Below are positions 1 to 6,173 of a DNA stretch of 6,721 bases, in pieces; positions within the stretch are counted from its first letter, which is position 1; the number at the start of each line of letters is the position of its first letter. This DNA is from Holophaga sp. (GTDB taxonomy: Bacteria > Acidobacteriota > Holophagae > Holophagales > Holophagaceae). The notes beneath the pieces were generated by a model. It had not been told where the DNA came from, made no database searches, and saw nothing but the letters and a program-made list of their open reading frames with translations. A program made the translations under genes and the position numbers. The stretch is taken from NCBI GenBank assembly GCA_030691225.1, contig JAUYES010000040.1, forward strand, positions 1 to 6,721. Reading direction: 5' to 3'.

Positions 1-272
1 AGTGGACCGTCATCGAATTCGGTGGCCCCACCTGCGTGCCCTGCAAGAAGATGCAGCCCATCCTCGCCGAGCTGCAGCAGCAGTTCGGGGACCGCGCCCT
101 GGTGCGCAATTTCTATGTCACGGAGCATCCCAAGGAAGCCCGCGCCCACAAGGTCATGGCCATGCCGACGCAGGTGGTTTTCGATCCCAGCGGCAAAGAA
201 GTGGCCCGGCACATCGGATTCTGGGAGAAGGGTGACTTCCTGGCGGCACTCGCGAAGGCTGGCCTGAAATGA
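1..272 (+). CDS. Thioredoxin-family protein, 3' part (5' end outside window)
   Basis: The reading frame is open from base 3 and ends in TGA at 270-272, giving the last 89 residues. It opens with WTVIEFGGPTCVPCKKM, the end of the first thioredoxin beta strand followed by a CVPC redox motif (cysteine codons at 33-35 and 42-44). A methionine-proline-threonine turn (MAMPTQVVF) supplies the usual cis-proline next to the active site, followed by a DPSGKEV turn and a closing helix. This is a near-complete thioredoxin fold, so probably only the N-terminus is missing. Its stop overlaps the start of the CcdA-like gene. Thioredoxins paired with CcdA are often exported, receiving electrons on the periplasmic side like the C-terminal domain of DsbD; whether this one has a signal peptide cannot be seen. 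A cytosolic electron donor to CcdA is the alternative. The family is secure; the target is unknown. Confidence 0.9.
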   Translation, partial: WTVIEFGGPTCVPCKKMQPILAELQQQFGDRALVRNFYVTEHPKEARAHKVMAMPTQVVFDPSGKEVARHIGFWEKGDFLAALAKAGLK

Positions 273-979
273 CGGAGTGGCTTCAGTCCCTTGCGGAGAT
301 GATGGCGCAGGCTTCCGCTGCCAAGCAGCTTGGCATTGTCTTTCTCGGAGGACTGCTTACTTCCATGAATCCCTGCGTCCTGGTCGCCGCCCCTCTGGTG
401 GTGGGCTTCACAGGGGGGACTAAAGAAGGCCGTCACCATCCGATGCTCTTATCGGGTGTCTTCGTGCTCGGCTTGGCCGCGGCTTTCACCGTGCTCGGCT
501 TGGTGGCCGCCCTTACGGGTTCGCTCTTGGGTGATATTGGCTGGGGCTGGAAGGCGCTGCTGGGCGTGATTCTCCTGCTGCTGGGGCTCCATTTGCTGGG
601 CCTCTTTAATCTGCCCACGCCCTCCCATGGTTTTCTCGCCCGGTTTCAAGGGGCAGGTCTGATCGGTGCCTTCATCATGGGTGCTCTCACCGGCACCCTA
701 AGTGCCCCCTGTGCAACCCCGGCCCTGGCCGCGGTGCTTACGGTCGTGGCCATTCAGAAGAAAATCCTCTGGGGTGGCGTGCTGCTCTTTACCTACGCCG
801 TAGGCCACGTGCTGCTGCTCTTTTTGGCCGGGGCATCTTCGGGGTGGGCCAGTCGGTATGCCGAGAGCCACTTCTCCAAGGTCATGGGACGCTGGCTGCC
901 CAGGGTCATGGGGATCATGCTCGTGGGCTGCGCCATCTGGGTGATGGTCCTGGCCTGGCAGGCAAAGGTTGCGGGGTGA
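269..979 (+). CDS. CcdA/DsbD-type transmembrane thiol electron carrier
   Basis: This 236-residue, strongly hydrophobic protein has about six membrane segments (roughly residues 18-47, 59-85, 93-113, 128-160, 167-190 and 210-231). It carries the two family cysteines in their usual settings: NPC at 34-36 near the first segment and APC at 146-148, followed by a proline at 151. In CcdA and the DsbD core domain these two cysteines form the reversible disulfide that carries electrons from cytosolic thioredoxin across the inner membrane. The length is typical of CcdA. The ATG at 269 lies in ATGA, overlapping the stop of the upstream thioredoxin, which supports this start and translational coupling. 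Given its neighbours, it probably serves the adjacent thioredoxin rather than cytochrome c maturation, as no ccm or res genes are visible. The specific substrate is inferred, not shown. Confidence 0.92.
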   Translation: MTEWLQSLAEMMAQASAAKQLGIVFLGGLLTSMNPCVLVAAPLVVGFTGGTKEGRHHPMLLSGVFVLGLAAAFTVLGLVAALTGSLLGDIGWGWKALLGVILLLLGLHLLGLFNLPTPSHGFLARFQGAGLIGAFIMGALTGTLSAPCATPALAAVLTVVAIQKKILWGGVLLFTYAVGHVLLLFLAGASSGWASRYAESHFSKVMGRWLPRVMGIMLVGCAIWVMVLAWQAKVAG

Positions 980-1202
980 TGCATGAGGGGTCCGGGGGGC
1001 CATTTCCGGGTATGTTTTGGCGGGCTGTCCGACGGCTTGCGGGCGCAAAGCCTTCGCTCGGTATGAGCTGCCCTGCACGGCGGTGGTCCTTACGGAGATG
1101 GGAGTGGAGAAGGGAGTCACCCTCATCACGCCCGAGGTCATCACGCAGGTGACCGCGGCCGTGCGTGCCGCCTGCCCCAGCCCTGAACCCCAGCCAGAGT
1201 AA
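979..1202 (+). pseudogene. DGC-type putative zinc-binding protein, truncated and probably frameshifted
   Basis: The frame ending in TAA at 1200-1202 reads GYVLAGCPTACGRKAFARYE, then a cysteine, VVLTEMGVEKG and a closing helix. This resembles the C-terminal half of the DGC family (DGCPxxCxxK, then VVLTELGVxK), with alanine-glycine in place of aspartate-glycine. The N-terminal half, with its CSGG-type cysteine motif and second cysteine, is absent; family members are usually about 110-130 residues. The frame is closed by TGA at 984-986, and its only conventional start is TTG at 1017, with poor ribosome-binding context. An ATG at 979-981 overlaps the ccdA stop (TGATG) in another frame. Adding one G to the G6 run at 994-999 joins that ATG to the DGC frame as a 74-residue product. 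It is therefore a decayed remnant, a sequencing slip in a short gene, or a slippage-expressed gene. The family match is fairly confident, the state less so. DGC genes commonly sit with COG0701 permeases and small thioredoxins. Confidence 0.6.
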
Positions 1203-1206
1203 GGAG
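1201..1206 (+). promoter_or_regulatory. Ribosome binding site of the permease gene
   Basis: AAGGAG lies five bases before the ATG at 1212. It is a strong Shine-Dalgarno sequence that fixes the permease start. It overlaps the TAA stop (1200-1202) of the DGC-like frame, so the permease can be initiated independently of that damaged gene. Confidence 0.85.
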
Positions 1207-1211
1207 ATCCC

Positions 1212-2519
1212 ATGGCCACAGACTGGAAAACGGAAGCCAAGCCCCTCACCCTCATTGCCGCCGCCTTCGCGGTGGCTTTCATGCTGCCCACGGATACGCC
1301 CCGCTTCCAGAGCGCGGTGATGGAGGGGCTGCACCTGGTGAAGTGGTACGCCCGGGAGCACATGGCACTCTGCGTGGTGCCCGCGCTCTTCATCGCAGGC
1401 GCTATCGGTGTTTTCGTGAGCCAGGCAGCGGTAATGCGCTACCTGGGAGCAGGCGCGAAGCGGTGGGTGGCCTATGGTGTGGCCTCGGTCTCTGGAAGCG
1501 TGCTGGCCGTCTGCTCCTGCACGATCCTGCCGCTCTTCGCGGGCATCTACAAGCGGGGCGCAGGGCTAGGGCCCGCCGCCGCTTTCCTATACGCAGGACC
1601 CGCCATCAACGTTCTGGCCATCATTCTCACGGCGCGGATCCTGGGGCTGGAACTGGGCACGGCTCGCGTGGTGGGGGCCGTGGGGTTCAGCATTGTGCTG
1701 GGCTTGCTGATGCACCTGCTCTTTCGCAAGGAGGAATCGGTGCGCACCGAGGCCGCCCTGGCTGAGCCCCCCGCGCCGGAAGGCCGCCCGCTGCACCAGA
1801 CGCTCGCCTTTTTCGGCAGCATGATCGCCATCCTGGTATTCGCCAACTGGGCTCCCTCCCGGAATGCGCTGGGCTGGTGGGAGGCGATCTACCAGGCCAA
1901 GTGGTGGATCACCGGCGCCTTTGGCCTCGGTTTCGGCCTGATCCTGGTGCGTTGGTACGGCGTGGCCCTTTGGAAACTGAGCGCCCTGGGGGGAGGCGTC
2001 GTGGCCTTGGCGGTCCTAAAGCCCGGAGTGCCGGATCTAGCCTTCAGCCTTGGGACGTTGGGGCTAGGCTTCATTGCTTCCCGGAGTGAGGGGGAGGTCG
2101 GGGACTGGTTCGACCAGACCCTGGGCTTTGCCAAGCAGATTGTTCCGCTGCTGCTCGGGGGCGTTTTCGTGGCGGGAATCTGCCTGGGGCGACCGGGCCA
2201 GGAGGGCCTGATCCCGAGTGCCTGGATCGCCAGCCTGGTGGGGGGCAACAGCCTCGCCGCCAATTTCATAGCTTCTCTCAGCGGGGCCTTCATGTATTTC
2301 GCCACACTGACGGAGATCCCCATCCTTCAGGGTTTGATGGGGTCTGGCATGGGCAAGGGGCCCGCCCTCGCCCTCCTGCTGGCAGGTCCAGCCCTGAGCC
2401 TGCCCAGCATGCTTGTGCTCAACGCGGTGCTCGGTTTCAAGAAAACTGCGGCTTTTGTCTCCCTGGTCGTTCTGCTGGCAACCGTGACCGGCTGGCTTTT
2501 TGGGCTGATGGTCGCTTAA
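1212..2519 (+). CDS. COG0701/ArsP-type permease (DUF318 family)
   Basis: This 435-residue inner-membrane protein has many hydrophobic segments arranged in two halves, with a charged, proline-rich cytosolic-looking linker at about 172-195. Residues 101-133 hold the family hallmark: CSC (101-103), TILPLFAGIYKRGAG, then GPAAAFLYAGPAIN. A matching block without the cysteines occurs at 367-396 (TEIPIL, then GPALALLLAGPALS), as expected for an internally duplicated carrier. The characterised relative ArsP of Campylobacter exports trivalent organoarsenicals such as methylarsenite. Other family members have no known substrate, so the name arsP would overreach. The start is supported by AAGGAG five bases upstream. 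The gene ends in tandem in-frame stops (TAA TAA, 2517-2522). It is flanked by redox genes on the same strand with 31 bases before the next start. The absence of an adjacent ArsR-type regulator, ArsC or ArsM leaves arsenic an inference only. Confidence 0.88.
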   Translation: MATDWKTEAKPLTLIAAAFAVAFMLPTDTPRFQSAVMEGLHLVKWYAREHMALCVVPALFIAGAIGVFVSQAAVMRYLGAGAKRWVAYGVASVSGSVLAVCSCTILPLFAGIYKRGAGLGPAAAFLYAGPAINVLAIILTARILGLELGTARVVGAVGFSIVLGLLMHLLFRKEESVRTEAALAEPPAPEGRPLHQTLAFFGSMIAILVFANWAPSRNALGWWEAIYQAKWWITGAFGLGFGLILVRWYGVALWKLSALGGGVVALAVLKPGVPDLAFSLGTLGLGFIASRSEGEVGDWFDQTLGFAKQIVPLLLGGVFVAGICLGRPGQEGLIPSAWIASLVGGNSLAANFIASLSGAFMYFATLTEIPILQGLMGSGMGKGPALALLLAGPALSLPSMLVLNAVLGFKKTAAFVSLVVLLATVTGWLFGLMVA

Positions 2520-2540
2520 TAACCACACCGCAATACCTTT

Positions 2541-2545
2541 GGAGG
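2541..2545 (+). promoter_or_regulatory. Ribosome binding site of the small thioredoxin gene
   Basis: GGAGG lies five bases before ATG 2551. It decides the start: an in-frame TTG at 2539 would add four residues but would place the ribosome binding site inside the coding region. Confidence 0.85.
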
Positions 2546-2550
2546 TTTCC

Positions 2551-2784
2551 ATGAAGAAGCTGCAAATCCTAGGCACTGGGTGTCCCAAGTGCAAAAAGCT
2601 GGCAGAACTCACAGACCAGGCGGCCAAGGAGCTCGGCCTGTCCTACGAGCTTGTGAAAGTAACCAGCATCAATGACATCACCGCGTTTGGTGTGATGATG
2701 ACCCCGGCTCTTGCCGTGGATGGTGCGGTGAAAGTATCCGGCAAAGTTCCAAGCCTGGACGAGATCAAGCAGATGATCGGCTGA
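2551..2784 (+). CDS. Small thioredoxin-like protein (redox-active disulfide protein 2 type)
   Basis: The product has 77 residues, the usual size of the minimal glutaredoxin-like thioredoxin fold (Thioredoxin_3 family). It begins MKKLQILGTGCPKCKKLAEL, with a CPKC redox site at residues 11-14 directly after the first strand. TP at 51-52 provides the cis-proline opposite the active site, and VDG follows in the turn before the last strand and helix. There is no signal peptide or membrane segment, so it should act in the cytosol. Genes of this type are often found next to COG0701 permeases, arsenic genes and DGC proteins. A plausible role is reducing, or presenting a thiol-bound form of, the permease cargo; this is inference. 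It is the last gene of the plus-strand operon, 31 bases after the permease stop, and has its own strong ribosome binding site. Confidence 0.9.
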   Translation: MKKLQILGTGCPKCKKLAELTDQAAKELGLSYELVKVTSINDITAFGVMMTPALAVDGAVKVSGKVPSLDEIKQMIG

Positions 2785-3025
2785 CAGGAACGGGCGTCCC
2801 CTCGCCTGCTTCACCAGCTCTCCTGCTCCCCTGCTCCCCCTCGTGGCGTTAGCGAACCGGAGCGACTGGGCGGATTCTGGGCTTGGTCTTCGAAATGATT
2901 TTGGAGATTTGTGGCGGTCTTGGATCGGGCGATTCGGGAGCGAGGCAAGCCTCGGTCGATCACCCTGGGGATCCAGCTAGGCACTCGACTGGGCTCGAAG
3001 GTGTCAGGCCCGAAGGAATTTCGCT
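2785..3025. other. Intergenic region between convergent operons
   Basis: No convincing gene lies in these 241 bases. The left end is a pyrimidine-rich stretch (about 2806-2840) with repeated CTCC and TGCTCC units. The centre (about 2923-2976) is rich in short palindromes. A TGGGGATCC 9-mer at 2966-2974 recurs at 3033-3041 inside the 3' end of phoU. Transcription from both sides must end near here, but no hairpin followed by a T run is visible on either strand, so termination may be Rho-dependent or rely on the GC-rich hairpins. Confidence 0.6.
2923..2961. repeat. Nested inverted repeat (hairpin) between convergent genes
   Basis: The core CGAGGC-AA-GCCTCG (2941-2954) is a perfect inverted repeat. 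It is bracketed by GATCG (2923-2927) and CGATC (2957-2961), which can pair to extend the structure around internal loops. A second small palindrome, CTGG-GGAT-CCAG, follows at 2965-2976. The position between two convergent operons suits a bidirectional transcription end, but neither strand has a T tract after the stem, so a classical terminator is not supported. It could instead be part of a dispersed intergenic repeat. Confidence 0.4.
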
Positions 3026-3703
3026 TCAATCGTGGGGATCCTGGTGGAGGTAGGGATGCTTCACGTTCACGCCCTCTAGGATGTAGAGAACCTCTTCGCA
3101 GATGTTCGTGGCGTGATCGGCGATGCGCTCGAAGTCCTTATTGACGATGATCAGATGGCTTGCCCTCTCGATGCAGAGAGGATCCTTGATCATCTGGCGC
3201 AGCAGCTCTCCGAAGATCTGGTGATGCAATTCATCCACCAGGTCATCGGCCTTGATGACGCGATTAGCCAGGTCGACATCGCCCTTGAGAAAGGCTTCCA
3301 CTGAATCGCACACCATTCCGCAGACCGCTTGCCCCATCTTTTCGAAATAGTCCGGGTTGAGGACCTGGGCCTGGCGGTTGAGGATGAGGCCTCGTCGGCC
3401 GATGTTCTTGCAGTGATCCCCGATCCGTTCGAGCTGAGGAATGATCTTGAGGCATCCCGCCAGAAAGCGCAGATCGGTCGCAAAGGGAGCCCTCAGTCCT
3501 AGGAGATCGATGCAGGCGCAGTCGAGGCGTACCTCTTGCGCGTCCACGATTCGATCCAGTTCCACGACCTGTTCGGCTTGTGCATCCGATTGTTTGGTTA
3601 TGACGACAATGGCGAGATCGATCATTTCCTCGACCTGGATAGCCATGGCCATCAAGCCATCCTTCATGCACTTGAGTTCGGTATCGAAGTGACGTTCCGT
3701 CAT
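3026..3703 (-). CDS. phoU: Phosphate transport system regulatory protein PhoU
   Basis: The product has 225 residues, close to the usual PhoU length of 220-240. It is all-helical and shows the two-fold repeat of three-helix bundles. Each half carries the family metal-binding motif: [10 protein letters not shown] (91-100) and [10 protein letters not shown] (191-200). [10 protein letters not shown] at the N-terminus is also typical. PhoU sits at the membrane with PstB and the PhoR-type sensor kinase, damping phosphate uptake and Pho signalling when phosphate is plentiful; this is family knowledge. The ATG at 3703 overlaps the pstB stop in ATGA, and GGGAAGG lies five bases upstream, so the start is secure. 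It is the last gene of the pst operon in this window. The extra cysteines (62, 64, 84, 98, 128, 132, 177, 202) are a mild peculiarity. Confidence 0.97.
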   Translation of the reverse strand: MTERHFDTELKCMKDGLMAMAIQVEEMIDLAIVVITKQSDAQAEQVVELDRIVDAQEVRLDCACIDLLGLRAPFATDLRFLAGCLKIIPQLERIGDHCKNIGRRGLILNRQAQVLNPDYFEKMGQAVCGMVCDSVEAFLKGDVDLANRVIKADDLVDELHHQIFGELLRQMIKDPLCIERASHLIIVNKDFERIADHATNICEEVLYILEGVNVKHPYLHQDPHD

Positions 3704-4575
3704 CCAAACCTTCCCGTGATGTAGTCCTCCGTGGTGCGCTGGGTGGGATTGGTGAAGAGTTGCTTGGTCAACCCCACCTCTATTAGTTTTCCGAGCCAGA
3801 AGAAGCCCGTGAAATCACTGACCCGAGCCGCCTGCTGCATGTTGTGGGTGACGATGACAATGGTGAAATCTTTCTTGAGTTCGAAAATCAGCTCCTCCAC
3901 CCGACCCGTGGCGATGGGATCCAGGGCCGAGCATGGCTCGTCCATGAGAATCACTTCGGGCTTGACCGCTAAGGCGCGGGCGATGCAAAGCCGCTGTTGC
4001 TGACCGCCGGAGAGGCCAAGGGCTGAATCCTTGAGGCGGTCCTTGACTTCGTCCCATAGGCCGGCCCCAACCAAGCTCCTTTCCACGGTCTCGTCGAGGA
4101 CCCGAGTATCTTTGACGCCATGGATGCGGAGTCCATAGGCCACATTCTCGTAGATCGACTTGGGAAAGGGATTGGACTTCTGAAAGACCATTCCCATGCG
4201 TTTCCGCAACTCAATGACATCGACTTTTGGGTCGTACAGGTCCTGATCTCCGAGGAGCACCTGACCTTGGATGCGCACGCCATCGATGAGGTCATTCATC
4301 CGATTTAGGCTTCGCAGCAACGTGCTCTTGCCGCAACCCGAGGGACCGATGAGCGACATCACCGTGTTCTTCGGCACGTCTAAATCGATCCCGAACAGGG
4401 CCTGCTTGGCACCATACCAGAGGTCCAGTTTCCTAACGCGGAGGGCGAGTTCCATTTCTGCTACTGCGGCACGATCCCAGGCTGGCTCTGTCTTGGGAGG
4501 AGGCAGGACAACCGGTTCGGGAATGGGCCGAGGATCTTCAATTTCCATGATTGAACACTCCAGAGAGGCTGGCAT
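3700..4575 (-). CDS. pstB: Phosphate ABC transporter ATP-binding protein PstB
   Basis: This 291-residue ABC ATPase powers phosphate import through PstC-PstA. Visible motifs are Walker A GPSGCGKS (77-84), Q-loop glutamine 132 in the PstB-typical [20 protein letters not shown] stretch, signature LSGGQQQRL (188-196), Walker B VILMDEP (208-214) continuing [14 protein letters not shown], and H-loop histidine 244. All catalytic residues are present. The core starts near residue 45, so there is an N-terminal tail of about 44 residues, proline-rich at 15-31, beyond the usual length of 250-260. The ATG at 4575 overlaps the pstA stop in TGATG. An internal ATG at 4548 (MEIED), preceded by GGAG nine bases upstream, is an alternative start giving 282 residues. 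The 3' end overlaps phoU by four bases. The function is certain; the exact start is not. Confidence 0.97.
   Translation of the reverse strand: MPASLECSIMEIEDPRPIPEPVVLPPPKTEPAWDRAAVAEMELALRVRKLDLWYGAKQALFGIDLDVPKNTVMSLIGPSGCGKSTLLRSLNRMNDLIDGVRIQGQVLLGDQDLYDPKVDVIELRKRMGMVFQKSNPFPKSIYENVAYGLRIHGVKDTRVLDETVERSLVGAGLWDEVKDRLKDSALGLSGGQQQRLCIARALAVKPEVILMDEPCSALDPIATGRVEELIFELKKDFTIVIVTHNMQQAARVSDFTGFFWLGKLIEVGLTKQLFTNPTQRTTEDYITGRFG
3709..3715 (-). promoter_or_regulatory. Ribosome binding site of phoU inside pstB
   Basis: On the minus strand GGGAAGG lies five bases before the phoU ATG (3703). It sits within the last codons of pstB, so phoU can recruit ribosomes itself as well as through the ATGA overlap. 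Confidence 0.7.
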
Positions 4576-6173
4576 CAGAAGGTGCTTCCGCCCATTCGGG
4601 CACGAAGGCGACGCCGAAGGTTGATAGCGGCGAAATTAAGCAAGACAACGACCGCAAGCAGCAGGAGAGCCGTCATGAATACCATGGGTTTCGCGGCCTC
4701 GCTATTCGGGCTCTGAAAACCCACGTCATAGATATGAAACCCAAGGTGCATGAATTTCCGGTCTAGGTGGAGAAAGGGAAAGGTGCCATCCAAGGGCATG
4801 GAAGGGGCGAGCTTGACGACCCCCGTCAGCATGAGGGGAGCCACCTCGCCTGCGCCCCTGGCCATGGCCAGGATTAACCCCGTGAGGATGCCGGGCGCGG
4901 CTCCCGGTAGCACGATCTTCCAGAGGGTTTGCCACTTGGTGGCCCCCATGGCAAGGCTGGCCTCTCGCTGGTTGCGGGGCACCGAAGCCAGGGCCTCCTC
5001 AGTGGAGACGATCACCACAGGGACGGTCAAAAGGGCCAAGGTTAGCGAGGCCCAAATGATGCTGCCGGTGCCATAGGTCGGTGTCGGCAGGCGATCCGAG
5101 TAGAAGATCTGATCGATGCTGCCACCCAGGGTGTAGACGAAGAAGCCCAGACCGAACACCCCGAACACGATGGAAGGAACTCCCGCAAGGTTGTTGACCG
5201 CCACCCGGGTGGCCCGCACAAGCCAACCGTCCTTGGCGTACTCACGCAGGTAGAGGGCGGCCACTACACCGCAGGGCACCACCACCAGGGACATCATCAG
5301 GACCATCATCACGGTGCCGAAAATCGCCGGGAAGATGCCACCTTCCGTGTTGGATTCGCGGGGATCCTCCGCCACGAATTCCCAGAGCCGAGACATGTAG
5401 ACCTTGAGCTTGCTGAGGGTGCTCATGGAATTGACCGGCAGCACCCGAATCAGGCTCCCGATGGACTGTTCCTTGCGCTGGCCATCCACGGTCTCGAGGA
5501 TTACGGTGACGCGCTGGGATTCCTTTCGAAGCTCGTCCAGGCGTTCACTCACCTGCTGGTACCGTGCCTTGAGATCCAGTTCTTTGGCATCCAGCGCCTT
5601 GCCCTTGGCCTCATCCGGGGCAGATTTCAGCCTTCGCCGGTCCAGGCGAATGCCCTCCAGGGAGGCATTCAAGTCGCCCACCTCTCCTTTCTCGATGGCA
5701 TGGATTCGGCTGCGAAGGGAGTGCGCCTTCGGGAGGCGTTGCTCCACGCCAGGCAGGGCACCGGGGCCTTCGGCGATCACTTTGCCATCCTCCTGGACGG
5801 CACGAATCCACCCAATGAAGGCGCCGTATTCCAACCGCTCCACCAGCACCGCATCCGCCACCAGCTTGGGATTCTTGACTTCATCTGCCTGGAACCAGCG
5901 GAAATCCTGGCCGTACAAATCCCTGTTGGCCACCCGCAACTGGAGCCGTTCGGGCTCGTTCTCGTGGGCGGGCTCTCGGTCACTGATCTCACCCATCACC
6001 GGTCCTTGGGCGGTTTCGAATTGCACGATCGCCTGGGGCCAGAAGTAGCCCAGCCCCTTGGCGCCGATGAACACCACGAGGGTAACGATCATGAGCACTG
6101 ACATGGCCAACAACCCGCCTGATAGCCAGACGAAAATGTTGCCCCTACGCATTGATTCTCGGAAGCTTGCCAT
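4575..6173 (-). CDS. pstA: Phosphate ABC transporter permease PstA, long form
   Basis: PstA is one of the two membrane channel subunits of the phosphate importer. At 532 residues it far exceeds the roughly 300 of E. coli PstA. Residues 13-37 form the first membrane helix. Residues 38-278 are a polar, charged insertion expected in the periplasm, with a likely coiled coil at about 152-222. The permease core follows: helices near 279-308, 322-350 and 370-390, then the cytoplasmic EAA loop that contacts PstB (about 392-445, [20 protein letters not shown] through [10 protein letters not shown]), and a last helix at 496-516 with an arginine-rich end. A second sizeable loop (455-495) precedes the last helix. 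Long PstA proteins occur with long PstC in groups such as Vibrio and Shewanella, so this is a known but uncommon form. The ATG at 6173 overlaps the pstC stop (TGATG); little ribosome-binding sequence is visible, which fits coupling to pstC. Confidence 0.96.
   Translation of the reverse strand: MASFRESMRRGNIFVWLSGGLLAMSVLMIVTLVVFIGAKGLGYFWPQAIVQFETAQGPVMGEISDREPAHENEPERLQLRVANRDLYGQDFRWFQADEVKNPKLVADAVLVERLEYGAFIGWIRAVQEDGKVIAEGPGALPGVEQRLPKAHSLRSRIHAIEKGEVGDLNASLEGIRLDRRRLKSAPDEAKGKALDAKELDLKARYQQVSERLDELRKESQRVTVILETVDGQRKEQSIGSLIRVLPVNSMSTLSKLKVYMSRLWEFVAEDPRESNTEGGIFPAIFGTVMMVLMMSLVVVPCGVVAALYLREYAKDGWLVRATRVAVNNLAGVPSIVFGVFGLGFFVYTLGGSIDQIFYSDRLPTPTYGTGSIIWASLTLALLTVPVVIVSTEEALASVPRNQREASLAMGATKWQTLWKIVLPGAAPGILTGLILAMARGAGEVAPLMLTGVVKLAPSMPLDGTFPFLHLDRKFMHLGFHIYDVGFQSPNSEAAKPMVFMTALLLLAVVVLLNFAAINLRRRLRARMGGSTF

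Noticed and set aside
844..1152. Plus-strand 102-residue frame containing ATG 979
   Set aside because: Beyond the G6 run it becomes arginine-rich nonsense, while the neighbouring frame matches the DGC family, so only its first few codons are likely to matter.
698..1393. Minus-strand 231-residue open frame opposite ccdA and the permease
   Set aside because: It is antisense to two well-supported genes, has low-complexity R/A/P/G composition and no motif; it is a by-product of high GC content.
1212..2519. Naming the permease arsP as an arsenical exporter
   Set aside because: Family resemblance is good, but no arsenic-specific partner gene lies in the window and the COG0701 family has many members of unknown substrate.
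2941..2954. Perfect hairpin as an intrinsic terminator
   Set aside because: The stem is short with a very tight loop and no T run follows on either strand, so it is reported as an inverted repeat only.
2811..3029. Minus-strand 72-residue open frame after phoU, starting at TTG 3029 over the phoU stop
   Set aside because: The product is rich in R, S and P with no recognisable fold or motif, the start is a TTG without a ribosome binding site, and the frame spans the palindromic region; it is best read as noncoding.
5404..6048. Plus-strand 214-residue open frame opposite pstA
   Set aside because: It is serine- and arginine-rich antisense to the coding region for the PstA insertion and has no domain; the pstA frame fits the operon and the family.
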